Assembly: GCF_001625215.2 (NCBI RefSeq)
Contig: NC_030383.2
Location: 7,018,779 to 7,082,778 of the forward strand
Origin: Daucus carota subsp. sativus
Taxonomy: Eukaryota; Streptophyta; Magnoliopsida; Apiales; Apiaceae
Direction: 5' to 3'
Length of the DNA: 64,000 nt
Shown here: piece by piece, positions 37,539 through 48,555 of the stretch
How the letters are laid out: each line of letters starts with the position of its first letter
How positions within the stretch are numbered: position 1 is the first letter of the stretch
Notes under the pieces: generated by a model
The model's input: only the letters and a program-made list of their open reading frames with translations
Database searches by the model: none
What the model was told of the DNA's origin: nothing
Translations under genes and position numbers: made by a program

Positions 37539-38562
37539 CGGGTAGCATATACCACAATTTTTAGAAATTATTTTGTCAGCTGTTTCTAGAAATATCTCTG
37601 GGCGTCTGGGCCGCTCGGAAACAAAATATCTAAACTAAAGTCAGCAAGAGCCCCCACTACTTGGCTTTTTATACAAGTCATTTAGAGGTTAGACTGGCCC
37701 ATTTCTGTGACGCTTGTTTTATTTGCGCGACACGCAGATATGGACATATCGTTTATTTTGATTCACAGTGAGCATTTTTTAGGTTTATATAATTTTATTG
37801 TAAAATATTAATATATGTTTGTAATAATAGTAGTTATAAAAAAACATAGCACAACCATATTTATCTAATTATCACGGTTATTTGACTGGGCGTAGAACTC
37901 AGCTTCCTGGTGTATAAGTTGGAAGTAACTTGTTCGTATTGTTTATATAAAAATTGTTTAAATTAACTTCCGGTTTATAAATTTGAATCTAAATTGTTGA
38001 AATTTTAATTTTTTAGTGATTCATTTTTATATTTGAAATTGATTTTATAAAAATATAAACGATCATATTAAAAGATAATTCATAATAATTGTTTATTTTA
38101 TTAATAATTTTTATACCTAATAAGTTGTAACAAAAAAAATATAAAAATAATATATAAATTAAATTTTATTTTTCACTTATGTATAATTTTTTTATTTATA
38201 ATTGATAAACTTTTCTTTTAAGTTCTTCCTTTAAGCTGAGTCAAATGATCTGATGACGCTATTATATTTGTGATTATAGAAACAACATCACTACGATATT
38301 AGGCGATTTCATCAAATACATGAATTTATTTATAATAAATAAGAAATTAAATTAATGAAATTAGAAAATATATCAGGCACATGGCTGAGGAGGTTTAAGC
38401 ACGTAATATATTGATTCGGATAAAACAGCTCACAGTGTCTCTTGCATGCGTTTCTCTTTTAAAACATTATTAAGAAGTCACTAGAAATACACTAATAAAA
38501 TAAGCGCATCATTGTATGACAAGTGGCAATATAGTGAAGGTGCCACGATAGGCAAAACGAAA
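37539..38562. other. Gene-free stretch between modules 1 and 2
   Basis: AT-rich. I find no AP2-like remnant, although module 1 and a TATA-like motif stand at its start. Confidence 0.5.
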
Positions 38563-38655
38563 CCCACGCGTCTACAGATAAGGTGAGTAAGCAAACTGCT
38601 GCAAGGCCATACAAACTTCTTTGTGTGTACACCCCACACACTCCACTCCCGCGTC
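38563..38655 (+). promoter_or_regulatory. CBF promoter module 2 (drives the CBF at 38780)
   Basis: Opens with CCCACGCGTC and closes with CCGCGTC, 93 bp. The E-box position reads CTGCTG, so no CANNTG is present there. GTACACCCCACACACTCC is conserved. A TATA box TATATAA lies at 38670-38676 and the start codon 125 bp after the module. Confidence 0.85.
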
Positions 38656-38779
38656 CTTTGTAACCCCCCTATATAACTATCTCTCACTCACTCAATTAAA
38701 AGTATCAAGCCAACTCAGAACTAAAGTTCAAAAACACACTCTGCTTTTCACAACTGAAATAGAAAATCTACCTACATAT

Positions 38780-39451
38780 ATGAATAATTCACTGTTATAC
38801 TCGGATGAAGCTAGCTCATCTCAATCTACCGAATACTCATCAAACACCGAAAGCACTGCAAATTGCAACGACATTACTCAAATTTCGCATGAAGTTTTGC
38901 TAGCCTCAAGAAATCCGAAGAAGCGGTCCGGGAGGAAGAAATTTAAGGAGACGCGCCACCCTGTTTACAGAGGAATCAGGCGTAGAAATTCAGGCAAGTG
39001 GGTTTGCGAGGTTAGAGAGCCTATCAACAACTCTCGAATTTGGCTCGGGACTCATCCCACTGCTGAAATGGCTGCTCGAGCTAACGATGTTGCAGCCATT
39101 GCGCTCAGAGGTCGAAATGCCTGTCTTAATTTCGCAGACTCTGTGTGGAGGCTGCCAATTCCTGCTTCTAATGATGTTAAAGACATTCAGATAGCTGCGG
39201 CCAAGGCAGCAGAGGCCTTTAGGCCAAAAAAAATTGAAAAGACGATAGAATCGAGTCCGATTAAGGCACTCGTATCTGAAGAAAATGATGAGGTGTTATT
39301 CATGGATGAGGAATTGCTATTTGGAATGCCTCAATTCATCAAACACATGGCCCAGGGAATGTTGCTTCCTCCTCCACAATATCTACAAAGTGATAGATGC
39401 TATGGGGACGATGACTTGGAATATGCTACCGATATGTCTTTGTGGTGTTAA
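38780..39451 (+). CDS. CBF/DREB1 cold-response transcription factor (copy a)
   Basis: A 223-residue single-exon AP2/ERF protein. CBF/DREB1 factors bind CRT/DRE (CCGAC) elements and activate cold- and dehydration-response genes in the nucleus. The group signatures are present: [15 protein letters not shown] at 46-60 before the AP2 domain (about 61-118, [18 protein letters not shown]) and DSVWR at 120-124 after it. The C-terminal third is acidic with [14 protein letters not shown], a usual activation-region motif. The family's terminal LWSY is altered to LWC. The start is the first Met after the TATA and leader; an open frame runs further upstream through the promoter module and is not coding. 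Copy b at 49513 is nearly identical and has a similar 3' flank. Confidence 0.95.
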   Translation: MNNSLLYSDEASSSQSTEYSSNTESTANCNDITQISHEVLLASRNPKKRSGRKKFKETRHPVYRGIRRRNSGKWVCEVREPINNSRIWLGTHPTAEMAARANDVAAIALRGRNACLNFADSVWRLPIPASNDVKDIQIAAAKAAEAFRPKKIEKTIESSPIKALVSEENDEVLFMDEELLFGMPQFIKHMAQGMLLPPPQYLQSDRCYGDDDLEYATDMSLWC

Positions 39452-40038
39452 ACTATATTTTGATGAACACATGCACTGCAAACTTACCAGTGTTAGATTG
39501 GAACTTGGAAGTACCAGCGGATTTACATAAAATTGTGTTTAGGGATATATATTTCATTTCAAATTTTAGATTATAGATTTCACATCTTGTTATCTCTATG
39601 TATCCGGGGCTTTTTTTATCCCGGAGACTGAATATTAGAAGCTGTTTTGTTTAAACAAAGGAATGACGGTCTCGTGTTTTTTGTCAATCATGTCTTCAGA
39701 AAATACGAAATTCGGATATGTTGATATGCAGACTTGTTAATTGCATTTCCAAAGAATTTAGAATGCGAATGCTGAACAGCGGGGAGGTATTGGCGAATCA
39801 ACCGCTAAATATAAAAAGGTCCTTAAAAACCTCCGGAGAGCAAAGACGTCTTGCCAGAATTAACAAAGAACCTCTGGAGAAGAAATCGGAACAAGAGGGA
39901 TGTTGGAGAACTTTAGAAGCTATGTAGATGGTCGATATTCTGGAAAAATGAAAAAAATTGGAATAAGGCTTACTTTTGCAGATAAATAATTAAATTTTAC
40001 TAGTACCATTTATCAAAAACTTAAGATCTGTAACAGTA
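39452..40038 (+). other. 3' flank of CBF copy a, shared with copy b
   Basis: About 500 bp downstream (GTTAATTGCATTTCCARAGAAT, AACCTCTGGAGAAGAAATCGG, ATTCTGGAAAAA) recur in the same order after copy b (about 50280-50650). The duplicated unit therefore runs well past the gene. Confidence 0.7.
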
Positions 40039-40183
40039 GAGCACGATCGGATAGTCCAGTGGTTAAGGGTTTACTCTGTCATCCCAGGTCATGGGTTTGA
40101 CTCTGGCTCATCCCGAAAATATCTTCGAACAGATACTCAGTACTTTTGTAAGACTATAAGCCATATTAGTAAAAAAAAAAAAA
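40039..40183 (+). mobile_element. tRNA-derived SINE
   Basis: Box A-like GGATAGTCCAGTGGTTAAGG and box B-like GGTCATGGGTTTGACTC are seen near the 5' end, and the element closes with 13 A. Target duplication CTGTAACAGTA (40028-40038) / CTGTAATAGTA (40184-40194), one mismatch. Length about 145 bp. Confidence 0.8.
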
Positions 40184-40316
40184 CTGTAATAGTAAAATAA
40201 CCAACACTTTCCGGAAATATCTACTCTATCTATTTACCAACTTCTTGTCTTGTTCATATTATCATCCATGCTCCGATTAAAATATCCAATATTAAACTAA
40301 GATACTACAATAATTT

Positions 40317-40328
40317 TGTTTCAAAAAA
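40317..40328 (+). mobile_element. 12-bp retroposon-tail nano-insertion
   Basis: TGTTTC plus A6 lies between AGATACTACAATAATTT (40300-40316) and AGATAATACAATAATTT (40329-40345), a 17-bp duplication with one mismatch. Confidence 0.55.
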
Positions 40329-40396
40329 AGATAATACAATAATTTGATCCGAGACTAAATTATAAAGTTCATTATCTTGAAAAGACTAAACGTCAA

Positions 40397-40438
40397 TACA
40401 CACACACACACACAGATATATATATATATATATATATA
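40397..40438 (+). repeat. (AC)n-(AT)n compound microsatellite
   Basis: CACACACA units followed by about ten AT units. Confidence 0.9.
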
Positions 40439-40795
40439 TTTAACATTTATCTGTTTAATCATATCTGACTGATCCGTAAATTCATATACAAGTCAGTCAT
40501 CAAATATATACGTATTCATTGATAAAATTGAAATAATAACGTACTTATCTAGTTTGGTGATTAGAAAAGAAAACTGTGTCAATAACATTTAGCTAATTGA
40601 AAAAATATATATACACTTCTTACGTTCCTACTTCTGGTAGTTATTCGCCGAGAATTAGAGTTGCTCACTGCCACAATCTTACTGGAAATAATGACACATT
40701 AACGAACAAGTATGGGTCGTGGACTCCTGGCTGTTAATGAAAACAAAAAAGAAATACTGATGAAAGGGAAGTTCCATGGTTATCCTGTAGGAAGG

Positions 40796-40895
40796 CCCAC
40801 GCGTGCTAAGACTAAGTTGAGCAGCAATCACGCAGCTGCAAGCAATTTCTTTATATGTCCCCTTCTCTGTCGTACACACACTGTGCATACGCGTC
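40796..40895 (+). promoter_or_regulatory. CBF-type promoter module 3 (orphan)
   Basis: Opens with CCCACGCGTG, keeps GCAGCTGC, has GTCGTACACACACTG and closes with ACGCGTC. Length 100 bp. Upstream and downstream flanks match module 1 (GGAAGTT...; TGCATACGCGTCC; AAATATCT). No gene follows before the MITE and the Helitron. Confidence 0.8.
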
Positions 40896-41024
40896 CAGTT
40901 AAAACAAAACATCGCTGTTACTATATTTGTTAGTATTTTTATTTCGGGAGCTAGTTATAGAAAATATCTCCTACCCACTCACATACAAAAATATCTAAAA
41001 TAATTTCACCAAACTCTCTTTATA

Positions 41025-41324
41025 CTCCTCCCTCTCATTTGTTTACTGTTACTATTTTGGGATGTCCCTCTCATTTCTTTACGTTACTATAAATAGTAAG
41101 TTTTTTTCATCATTACACCCACTATCTTCCTCTACTATCTCATATTTAACAATAAAAACTACTATTACACCCACTACTTTCCTCCACTATCTCAAATCTA
41201 TTATTAAATATTGGTAGGTCCCACCACTTTATCCACTTTTCATCTAACTTTACTCATTTTTCATACATTGTCTTGGTCTCCGTGTCCCCCTCCAATGTAA
41301 ACAATTGAGGGGGACGGAGGGAGG
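41025..41324. mobile_element. Stowaway-type MITE (inverted copy of the 12779/61415 family)
   Basis: Ends are CTCCTCCCTCTCATTT and GAGGGGGACGGAGGGAGG. The interior is the reverse complement of the family interior (GGGATGTCCCTCTCATTTC; TTATCCACTTTTC). Confidence 0.8.
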
Positions 41325-41883
41325 ACAAGTCACTAGTCAGTCATGTACATGGGCTCCATTCCTCTCCTCCTCATGGGACCCTGTGTTTATTTGTGGTACT
41401 ACGTTGCATCTACACTTGCATAGGAAGTTTTTTACAATTTACAACTGCATTTTGTAAGTATTTATTGAATCAATAATATTATTTTTGACTTATTTAATAC
41501 TGTTTCATTCATTTATATTTACTTGATATATCTTCTAATTTTACATATTTCAAAACTTATTACAAATACTAAAATTTTATAATATAAAAATATATTTACA
41601 TTTTTATAACAAAAATCAACGAGTTCCATCTCTCGACTTAAGTTTTTTTAACTTTTATTCCTTATTTCATTTTATTATTCTTTTTATGAAAAAGATTCTG
41701 TGCACAACTCAAATTTAAACATTTATATCATAGGTGTATATTATTAGTATGTAATTATGTATAGATAATTTTTGGTATGGATATAAAGAAATTTAAAATA
41801 AGCTTTTGGTGTCTTTCTTTTTTCTCTTTCTTTTTTTGACAGAAGTTATTGGTGTCTTCCTTCTCTAAGCATTATTAATCTAA
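41325..41883. other. Gene-free stretch with a possible nano-insertion
   Basis: TTGGTGTCTT at 41806-41815 and 41849-41858 flanks a pyrimidine tract containing TTTTTTTGACAG. On the minus strand this is CTGTCAAAAAAA, the copy C terminus. Otherwise I see nothing. Confidence 0.45.
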
Positions 41884-42109
41884 CTAGCTTTATAGCCCGT
41901 GCAAGGCACGGGCATGCTTTAAATACACTTTGTCTTGTTTGAACTCGGTTCTAAAGAACAATGTAACAATTTCATCGTGACTACAACCATCATCATAAGC
42001 AGGAATTTTTTTTTACAAGTATACATTGTTTGTCACAAAAATGCCACAATCAATATTACCGATATCTTTAAAAGTTAACACATATATTTAGACATAGAGA
42101 TCTGTCCAA

Positions 42110-42416
42110 AAAAATAGAATATTGAAAACGCACTTTAAACAATTTATATATGTAAACAAATGAGTTTCTCTTCATAAGCAAAATTTCTCTTGCAGTCAAG
42201 GCTTTCATAAGTTCCGTCTTGTTAATACCATATTTTTGGATGGTAAAAGCAGCAGGATGGGTTTTTAGCTTTGTCAAATGAGGTTGGAAGACCATTCTTA
42301 ACATGTTTCCAGACATAAAATGATCGGAGAGCCTCAGCAAATTCTTTGGATGCTATAAACCTGTAAGGCTAGTCTTTGTATAGCCAATACTGTTTCTGAT
42401 CTTTCTTCAATGTCAC
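42110..42416 (-). pseudogene. PDR-type ABCG transporter exon fragment
   Basis: From a splice acceptor at 42416 the minus strand encodes VTLKKDQKQYW, then PYRFIASKEFAEALRSF, and in another frame KTHPAAFTIQKYGINK and ALTAREILLMKRNSFVYIYK. These match the linker and first helix of the second membrane domain of PDR transporters. A TAG stop (42369-42371) interrupts KD*PYRF, where the family usually has Gln or similar, and one frameshift lies near AAAGCTAAAAACC. It is not functional. Confidence 0.8.
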
Positions 42417-42940
42417 CTGCACCACAATTGTACAAGGTATATCAAATTCTATACCAAGTTACAACCTGAGCAAGCAGCAGGACAAGGTAGCAAGAAAATT
42501 TTACCGTATAGAAATGAATGAGAAAGAGAGAGTAGTAGTTTCACCCTGAATTTACCAGACTATGCAGCAGATTATGTTGTCCGATGTAGGTAACAAGAAA
42601 TGCTAGGCACTTCATATAAAAGCTTATGTAACAAAAAGCATGGACCGCAGAATGTCTCCCTCTTTAGAAGTCTAAAATAGCCTTACAGATTTCATTAGCT
42701 TCTGACAGTTGCGAAGGCATCACAATCAATTTGCATCTGCCTAAGCCGAGCCACACACAGGTGACAGGGCAGTATCACAGTCGCATGAGCTAAAACCTGA
42801 TGACATGCATTAGATAGCATTTAGTAATCCACTATATATGATACAGTTATATAAAAATAAAATTTCATCATATACCTCTCAAACTTTAATCGTTAACATT
42901 TTGATTCGACTTGAACTAAAACTTTTCATTTAGTAAAACC

Positions 42941-43421
42941 GTGTGTGGACGCACAGCCTACATAGTCATGTCTAGAGCACAGGAAGAGGCACAAAAAGAA
43001 AATATGTATGTCATTGCTTGTCTTTTAAATCGTTCTCTTGCTCAACAGGTTCACAAGGATGTCTTGGTTACTGATTTGTTAGTACTTCCACCTGGTACAG
43101 ATTTGCATGATCATCATTTTGTGAAAAATGGAATCATCCTTTAGGGCAAGGCAAGTTCTATGGTGGCAGTAGCCCTTGATCTTAGACCAGGGAGGTGAGT
43201 TGGACTTGTATCAGTCATGACTTGTGAGTTATCTTTATTCTATTGTCTACAGAGGCCTATGATGGTTTAATCAAATTTCTTTTTTCCTCCTAAGGTTCTT
43301 GATGCATGGTCAGCCTCAGGAAACAAAACTGTTCATCTGGCTGCCTTAATGAGAGGGGAGGGGGAGATAATTTCCTGTGAACAGAACAAGGAGAGGGTTA
43401 AACTGCTTGTTACACTCAAAG
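42941..43421 (+). pseudogene. NSUN5-type rRNA cytosine methyltransferase fragment
   Basis: Two exons with intact splice borders are visible. The first encodes DLLVLPPGTDLHDHHFVKNG, then a TAG at 43142-43144 where the family has Gln (LQGKASSM), and continues GKASSMVAVALDLRPG. The second encodes VLDAWSASGNKTVHLAALMR and CEQNKERVKLL. The SAM-binding DACAAPGNKT motif is altered. The rest of the gene is missing. It is on the opposite strand from the other captured fragments. Confidence 0.8.
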
Positions 43422-44004
43422 GTAACTTCCAGTTGTGTTTCTTTTCTCGTATGAACCCTGAAAGAGTCACCTAAGTTGAGTTGCGGTTGTATTAAAGGGT
43501 CTTATGTATTTTAAATATGCAAATTAGATGAAGTAACTCAAAACATTAACAAAAACCAGGAACTGAAGCAATAAACCATAATTGGACTTGCCAATATTGG
43601 TTTATTGCTTGAGTCTGCAAGTCAAATTTTGAAAGTACTTAATCACTGTCATTGAGATTGCCATGTATAACTTGTCTGTGATATAATATACAACACATAA
43701 AATAGTTCATACAAATCAAATATGAAATCATATCACCCACTTAGTTATGAGGAGGAGTTTGAAGAAAAGTACTTTCAAATTTAGAAGACCCGCATCATGT
43801 ATTTGATACGCCTTAAACTCCTGCTATGCATGGCTTTGTAGATACGGCCCTAAGCGGACCTGTAATTCATCAATCAAGCTGGGCAAGCCAGATTGGAAAT
43901 TAAAATTGCAGCTCCAGCTCCACAAACATGTTGCCGAGTTCTGAGCAAGGAACCAGGTCCTTACTTTATTAAGTATTCATTTTGTCTTATTACTGGAAAG
44001 AGAG

Positions 44005-44252
44005 CTCCTTCCGTCCCTTTTTAGTTGTCACATTTCTATTTTTATTGGTCAAATTGACTAATTTTTGACCAAAGATTACAAGTCACTATTTCATTATTTT
44101 AAGAAACTGAAAATTACATCTTAAAGTAGATTAAAAGTTATTTCAAGTTTTTATTTAATCAATTGATAAAATATTAAAAAAAAATAAGTCAAACTTTGGT
44201 CAATTTGACAAGCACAAAATCAAATGTGACAACTATAAAGGGACGGAGGGAG
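44005..44252. mobile_element. Stowaway-like MITE nested in the Helitron
   Basis: CTCCTTCCGTCCCTTTTTAG and CTATAAAGGGACGGAGGGAG ends. About 248 bp, with inverted interior segments (GGTCAAATTGAC / GTCAATTTGAC-like). Confidence 0.8.
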
Positions 44253-45099
44253 TACTTTGTTAAAGTTCACCACAGTAGCAACTGGGACGCCCATACCTTT
44301 GACAAGACCCTTTATGCCTTCAGCTACTACTACTTGGATGGCTTTGCAATTTGACCATGATGGCATCTAAACTCTAAAGTCGCCCTCATATCAGGTCCTC
44401 TGCCACATCACCCATCTGAAAAATGCTATGCTTATTATAACGTTTAAATAGTATAGCGACATGAAAGAAGGATACACGTTACATAAGTTTATATTCTAGA
44501 AATGAAAAGCCTCAGAGAGCCTAAAACACAGTCATTTTATTATTTTTTATTATTTGAATAGGACGAGATGTACATGCAACATCTTGGCTATAAGACGTGC
44601 CAAGTCGCTTCAATATGAACATCATAATATATTGCATTTTTCAACCCAGTCAAGATTACATTCTCATGTAGATGAGCTTAAATTCCTAATAAACAAATCT
44701 TGGGCCCTTGGTGTTTATGAAATATATTCAGTGGATAGTGAAATCTACAGTTCTAAGATTGAGCTTAAACTTAACGAAATGTATATTATTATAAACTGAT
44801 GTTCCCTGGAATTACCATTATCTTTGCTCCCTGTCAACACAAAATCATACTCTCCCGCTTTTTAAAAGTTGATATCTCAGCCTTAACAATGTTTAGACTT
44901 CATCGGTATTGTCGCAAATGAGGGGTTCTTTGTTGGTTTCAGCGGCAGAAACATTTAGTTGTTTACTTGTGAAATAGTTTCTACAAATAAACTGACCTTG
45001 TCAATCTATACATAAGCATATGCCAAATGTCGATAATAGACAAATAAAGTTCAATAGAAAAGTGAAGTGAAACTAACTTTTTAAGTTTTTATTATTCTG

Positions 45100-45348
45100 C
45101 TCTCTCTGTCCCTCTCATTTCTTTGCAGTTTTCTTACATTGCTTGGCACACATTTTAAGGCACATAGAAAACATAGTTCCATAATTTATTTTTTAAATTT
45201 TCCTTTTTTATGTAAATATTTAAACATTAAACTTTATTCAGAAGAAATAAAGTGTAAAGTAATTTGTGAAACTACACTTCACTGGAGCCTTAAAATGTGT
45301 GTCAAGCGCCCGTCCCCCAAGGTAAATAACCTAGGGGGACAGAGAGAG
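45100..45348. mobile_element. Stowaway-like MITE nested in the Helitron (family of 17417)
   Basis: Ends CTCTCTCTGTCCCTC and GGGGGACAGAGAGAG. The interior GGCACACATTTTAAGGC and GAGCCTTAAAATGTGTG pair as inverted segments, as in the element at 17417-17660. Confidence 0.8.
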
Positions 45349-46460
45349 TATTATCTTGATTATATATGACCCCCTCACTTGTAAGAAAACCTTGTCTCAA
45401 CTATACTAACAAAGATAAGCGACCTAATAATTAGTTATCATTGTATAGATGATAATCATGATATAAAGACCAAGGAAAAACATAAATAGAAGAATCATGT
45501 GAGAAAATTGGCAAAAAGAAAAAGAATCAGGCACGCCTCTGAAAAACCCCTTTGATTTTTTATATATCACTTTCCTTGTCCTCTTTTTATATAAGCACCA
45601 GCACCCAAATTCATCCCAGAGAACTCACTACCTGATAGAATTGAAACCGAAACATTAATCAACATAAGAAACAACAAATCAAGTCATTTAAACATTTCAT
45701 CAACCAGTGTGGCACTCCATATTTGATAAAAAGGATTTGTGCCAAAATAAAGAGAACACCCGTAACAAATACATATACAAAACACAAATCACCTAGTGAT
45801 ATTGTGACGAGCGGTGAAAAAAATCAAGGAATGAAATGCTTGCAATAGGGATAACAGCTTGGAAAGAGCCTAAGAATGGAATGTTAAAAGGCATATTAGA
45901 CATAAGTAGTTGTGGATACCTGAGATATAACAGATCTGACGTGGCTTTCTAGCTCGATCTACGTGGCTGATGACATGGATTAAAATGGGTCAAAACTACC
46001 AGCCGCAATAAAAATGTACATGCACCAAGTTAAACCTATATACCTGTGGAATCAAGTAGGTGCTGACATCACACGGCAATGGCAGATTTTTGACCTCATC
46101 TTCGTAAAATAGTCTACAAACTGTTTTTGGTAGATTCTAGTCAAATTCTCTTTTTGACAATGTCAACAGTAAGTGAATATGTATATTTTGAATTGTAATA
46201 GTATCTCACTGTATACACTCCAAACTCAGACACACACAGCATATTCAAAGTATTTAATGTGGAAAATAAAAGCACTACTACAAAATCAAGCTAATGCGAC
46301 GTTCTTTGCCATACAGAGAACTGGAATGCCATTTGCAGTCTTCCCAGTATAATTATTTTATAAATAGCAGAGGAAAATGATACAAAAGGGTAAACTGATT
46401 ATATATCAAGACATCACAAAGTGTTTGGGAGTATATTGATGCAAAAGCAGAGCCTCATAC

Positions 46461-48145
46461 CTCTGCCAGAGGAGCACAATACGGAAGAAATGCTGGAACA
46501 ACTTGAACTCGAGGTTGATCTATGTCTTCCCAAACTTTTAAATGATCATCGATGACCTTTACCTCTCTCGATGGAACTTTTGATCTTGGAAGACCCTGTG
46601 CAAAGGCTTCCTATAACCTATTAAATTGAATGAAGGAAAAGGTAAAGGACCTTGATTTAATAAGATATATAAAATGAGAAGTACTTGGGAGCAAAATACA
46701 GCTACAAAAAGGATATTGCGAAAAGCATGTCAGCACCAACGATATATACTTGCCTGAGTTAAAGGATACAATATGAGCTGATATATAGTTTCTTATGATC
46801 AATTAGGTGTGCTTCTGGGTCAAGCAATCGCCAGATTTCTAATGTATGATTTCTTTCAGCCATCGCACACGCATAAACTTCAAATCTTTTCCGCTCTTTT
46901 GTATTCAGGTTTAGGGTCTTCTTAAGTCCTCCAAAGCAGAGCAACCTGAAAATCACGCTAGTATCGCGTATCTGCAGTAGTGAGAAAACAATGTTTACTT
47001 CAGACAATAAAGGAGACCCGGCGCATTTAGGACGACCTAAATACATAGAATTCTTTACCACAGGAAGCATTGATGTTAATCAAGTTACACTATAGAAGAT
47101 TTGAGTAGAATAGTATAATTGCATCTTGAGCTATATATAACAGTAACGAATCAGAGCTATGCCCAAGCTCTTGATGATTTTGGAATCTTTCTACCATCTT
47201 ATGATTTTATTTTTGGGACTTAAAAGGAGATACGGAAGAAAAGAAAAATAGTTTGGTACTTGGACACGAGAATATGAATTTTGAAGGTTGATACATCTGT
47301 CCTCATTGGAATTTGATCAGAACCACTTAATGGAGTGCAATGAAGTTTAGGTTATCACTTAAGTTCTAAGCGTGCACTGTTCAGTAAGTATTATAAAAGC
47401 CTCCTACCAAGGAACTGATTTTGCTTTCTATACAGACTAAATCTAGGATTGTGGACCTATAACGGGGCCATCAAATTCACATGGCCTCGCCTCCCCCATA
47501 ACAATCAAGGTGGGTTGGATGCTTACCCATAAACTATCGCTTTTCCCCATAGGTCGACTGCTAAGAAAGTAGGTAGCAAGCTAGTTCATAAATGCATGTA
47601 AAATTTTATATTCAGCAGATATATTGGCCTATATATTTACACTATGTCAATCAGATTTTCCCGGCAGCTCCAGTAGCATAAGCATTTTGCAAATCATAAG
47701 GAAATTTAATAACAATAAAAAGTATAAGAGCCATATAAAATCCACTCAGTTCTAATAATTACGGAGTAAGTATACTAATCTTTCAACATGTAGAAAAAAC
47801 ACTCAGTAACATTTCATCATTTCATATATGATTGTGTCGATTTAACCAATCTGCACTCTACATTAAGCCCAGCAAAAACACCTGCAGAGCTTAGATACAG
47901 AAAAAAAAATACAGAAGCGCTTAATTATGTGCCTAATATCTGACGTGTGTATTAATTCGAGTTAAGACTATGCCCCTATCCAACAATCTTGTAACAAGAA
48001 GAATAATACGATCCCGACTTTCGCAAATCTTAACCACCTCTGCTTGAACGTTATAAACGTTTCCACTATCAACAACCGAATCTCGATCATTGTATTGCTT
48101 GAGTAACCTTTGATCTTCTTTGCACAATGCCATTTCAGCAAACAT
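46461..48145 (-). pseudogene. CPL1/2-type CTD phosphatase fragments
   Basis: Separate minus-strand exons match CTD-phosphatase-like (FCP1 fold) proteins: about 47945-48145 (KEDQRLLKQYNDRD, VLTRINTH), about 46795-46971 (IRDTSVIFRL, RKRFEVYACAMAERN, WRLLDPEAHL) and 46461-46610 ([31 protein letters not shown]). Borders at 47945, 46971, 46610 and 46461 are consistent with splicing. The catalytic DLDET exon and the VCVKSG block are missing, and a TGA lies in frame just upstream of GMFAEM. It is a captured, non-functional fragment. Confidence 0.75.
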
Positions 48146-48439
48146 TCCCGATTTTCAAACTGGATCAGTTTCTCTAGCAATTTTACTCCACCATAAAGAA
48201 TAAGTCATTCAAGCATTTCATCAAACAGTGTGGCACTCCATATTTAATAAAAAGGAGCTATGGCAAAATCAAGGATAATATAATCAAGAATCATAAATAT
48301 TGCTATATAGTAAATGAAAAAAAATACTAAATAGCATTCAGGATTCAAGATAAATGTCAAGTACCAAATTAAACAGGTAGATAGGTGTATTTGGAGCACG
48401 CATGCATAGATAGATGCTAGCATTAAAAAATTGATGTAC

Positions 48440-48555
48440 CTGCATATAGAGGACCTGTTGATGTTGAAGACCGGTGTAATTGAAATAGTAGAACTTGTCG
48501 CCTTCCCTAAATGGAGCATCATACTTGGGATAATCATACATACAATTCTGTACAA
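48440..48555 (-). pseudogene. Prolyl endopeptidase exon fragment
   Basis: The minus strand encodes YDYPKYDAPFREGDKFYYF then NYTGLQHQQVLYMQ, ending at a GT donor at 48440. This matches the N-terminal beta-propeller entry region of prolyl oligopeptidases. No neighbouring exon of that gene is present, so it is an isolated captured piece. Confidence 0.75.

Noticed and set aside
38621-38779. N-terminal extension of CBF copy a
   Set aside because: This open frame runs through the conserved promoter module and TATA box; the family start is at 38780.
40061-40110. Functional tRNA gene
   Set aside because: Boxes A and B are imperfect, no cloverleaf is evident, and the element has a poly(A) tail and target duplication, so it is a SINE.
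46759-48145. Intact CPL phosphatase gene
   Set aside because: The catalytic DLDET exon is missing and a stop lies in frame; only captured exons remain.
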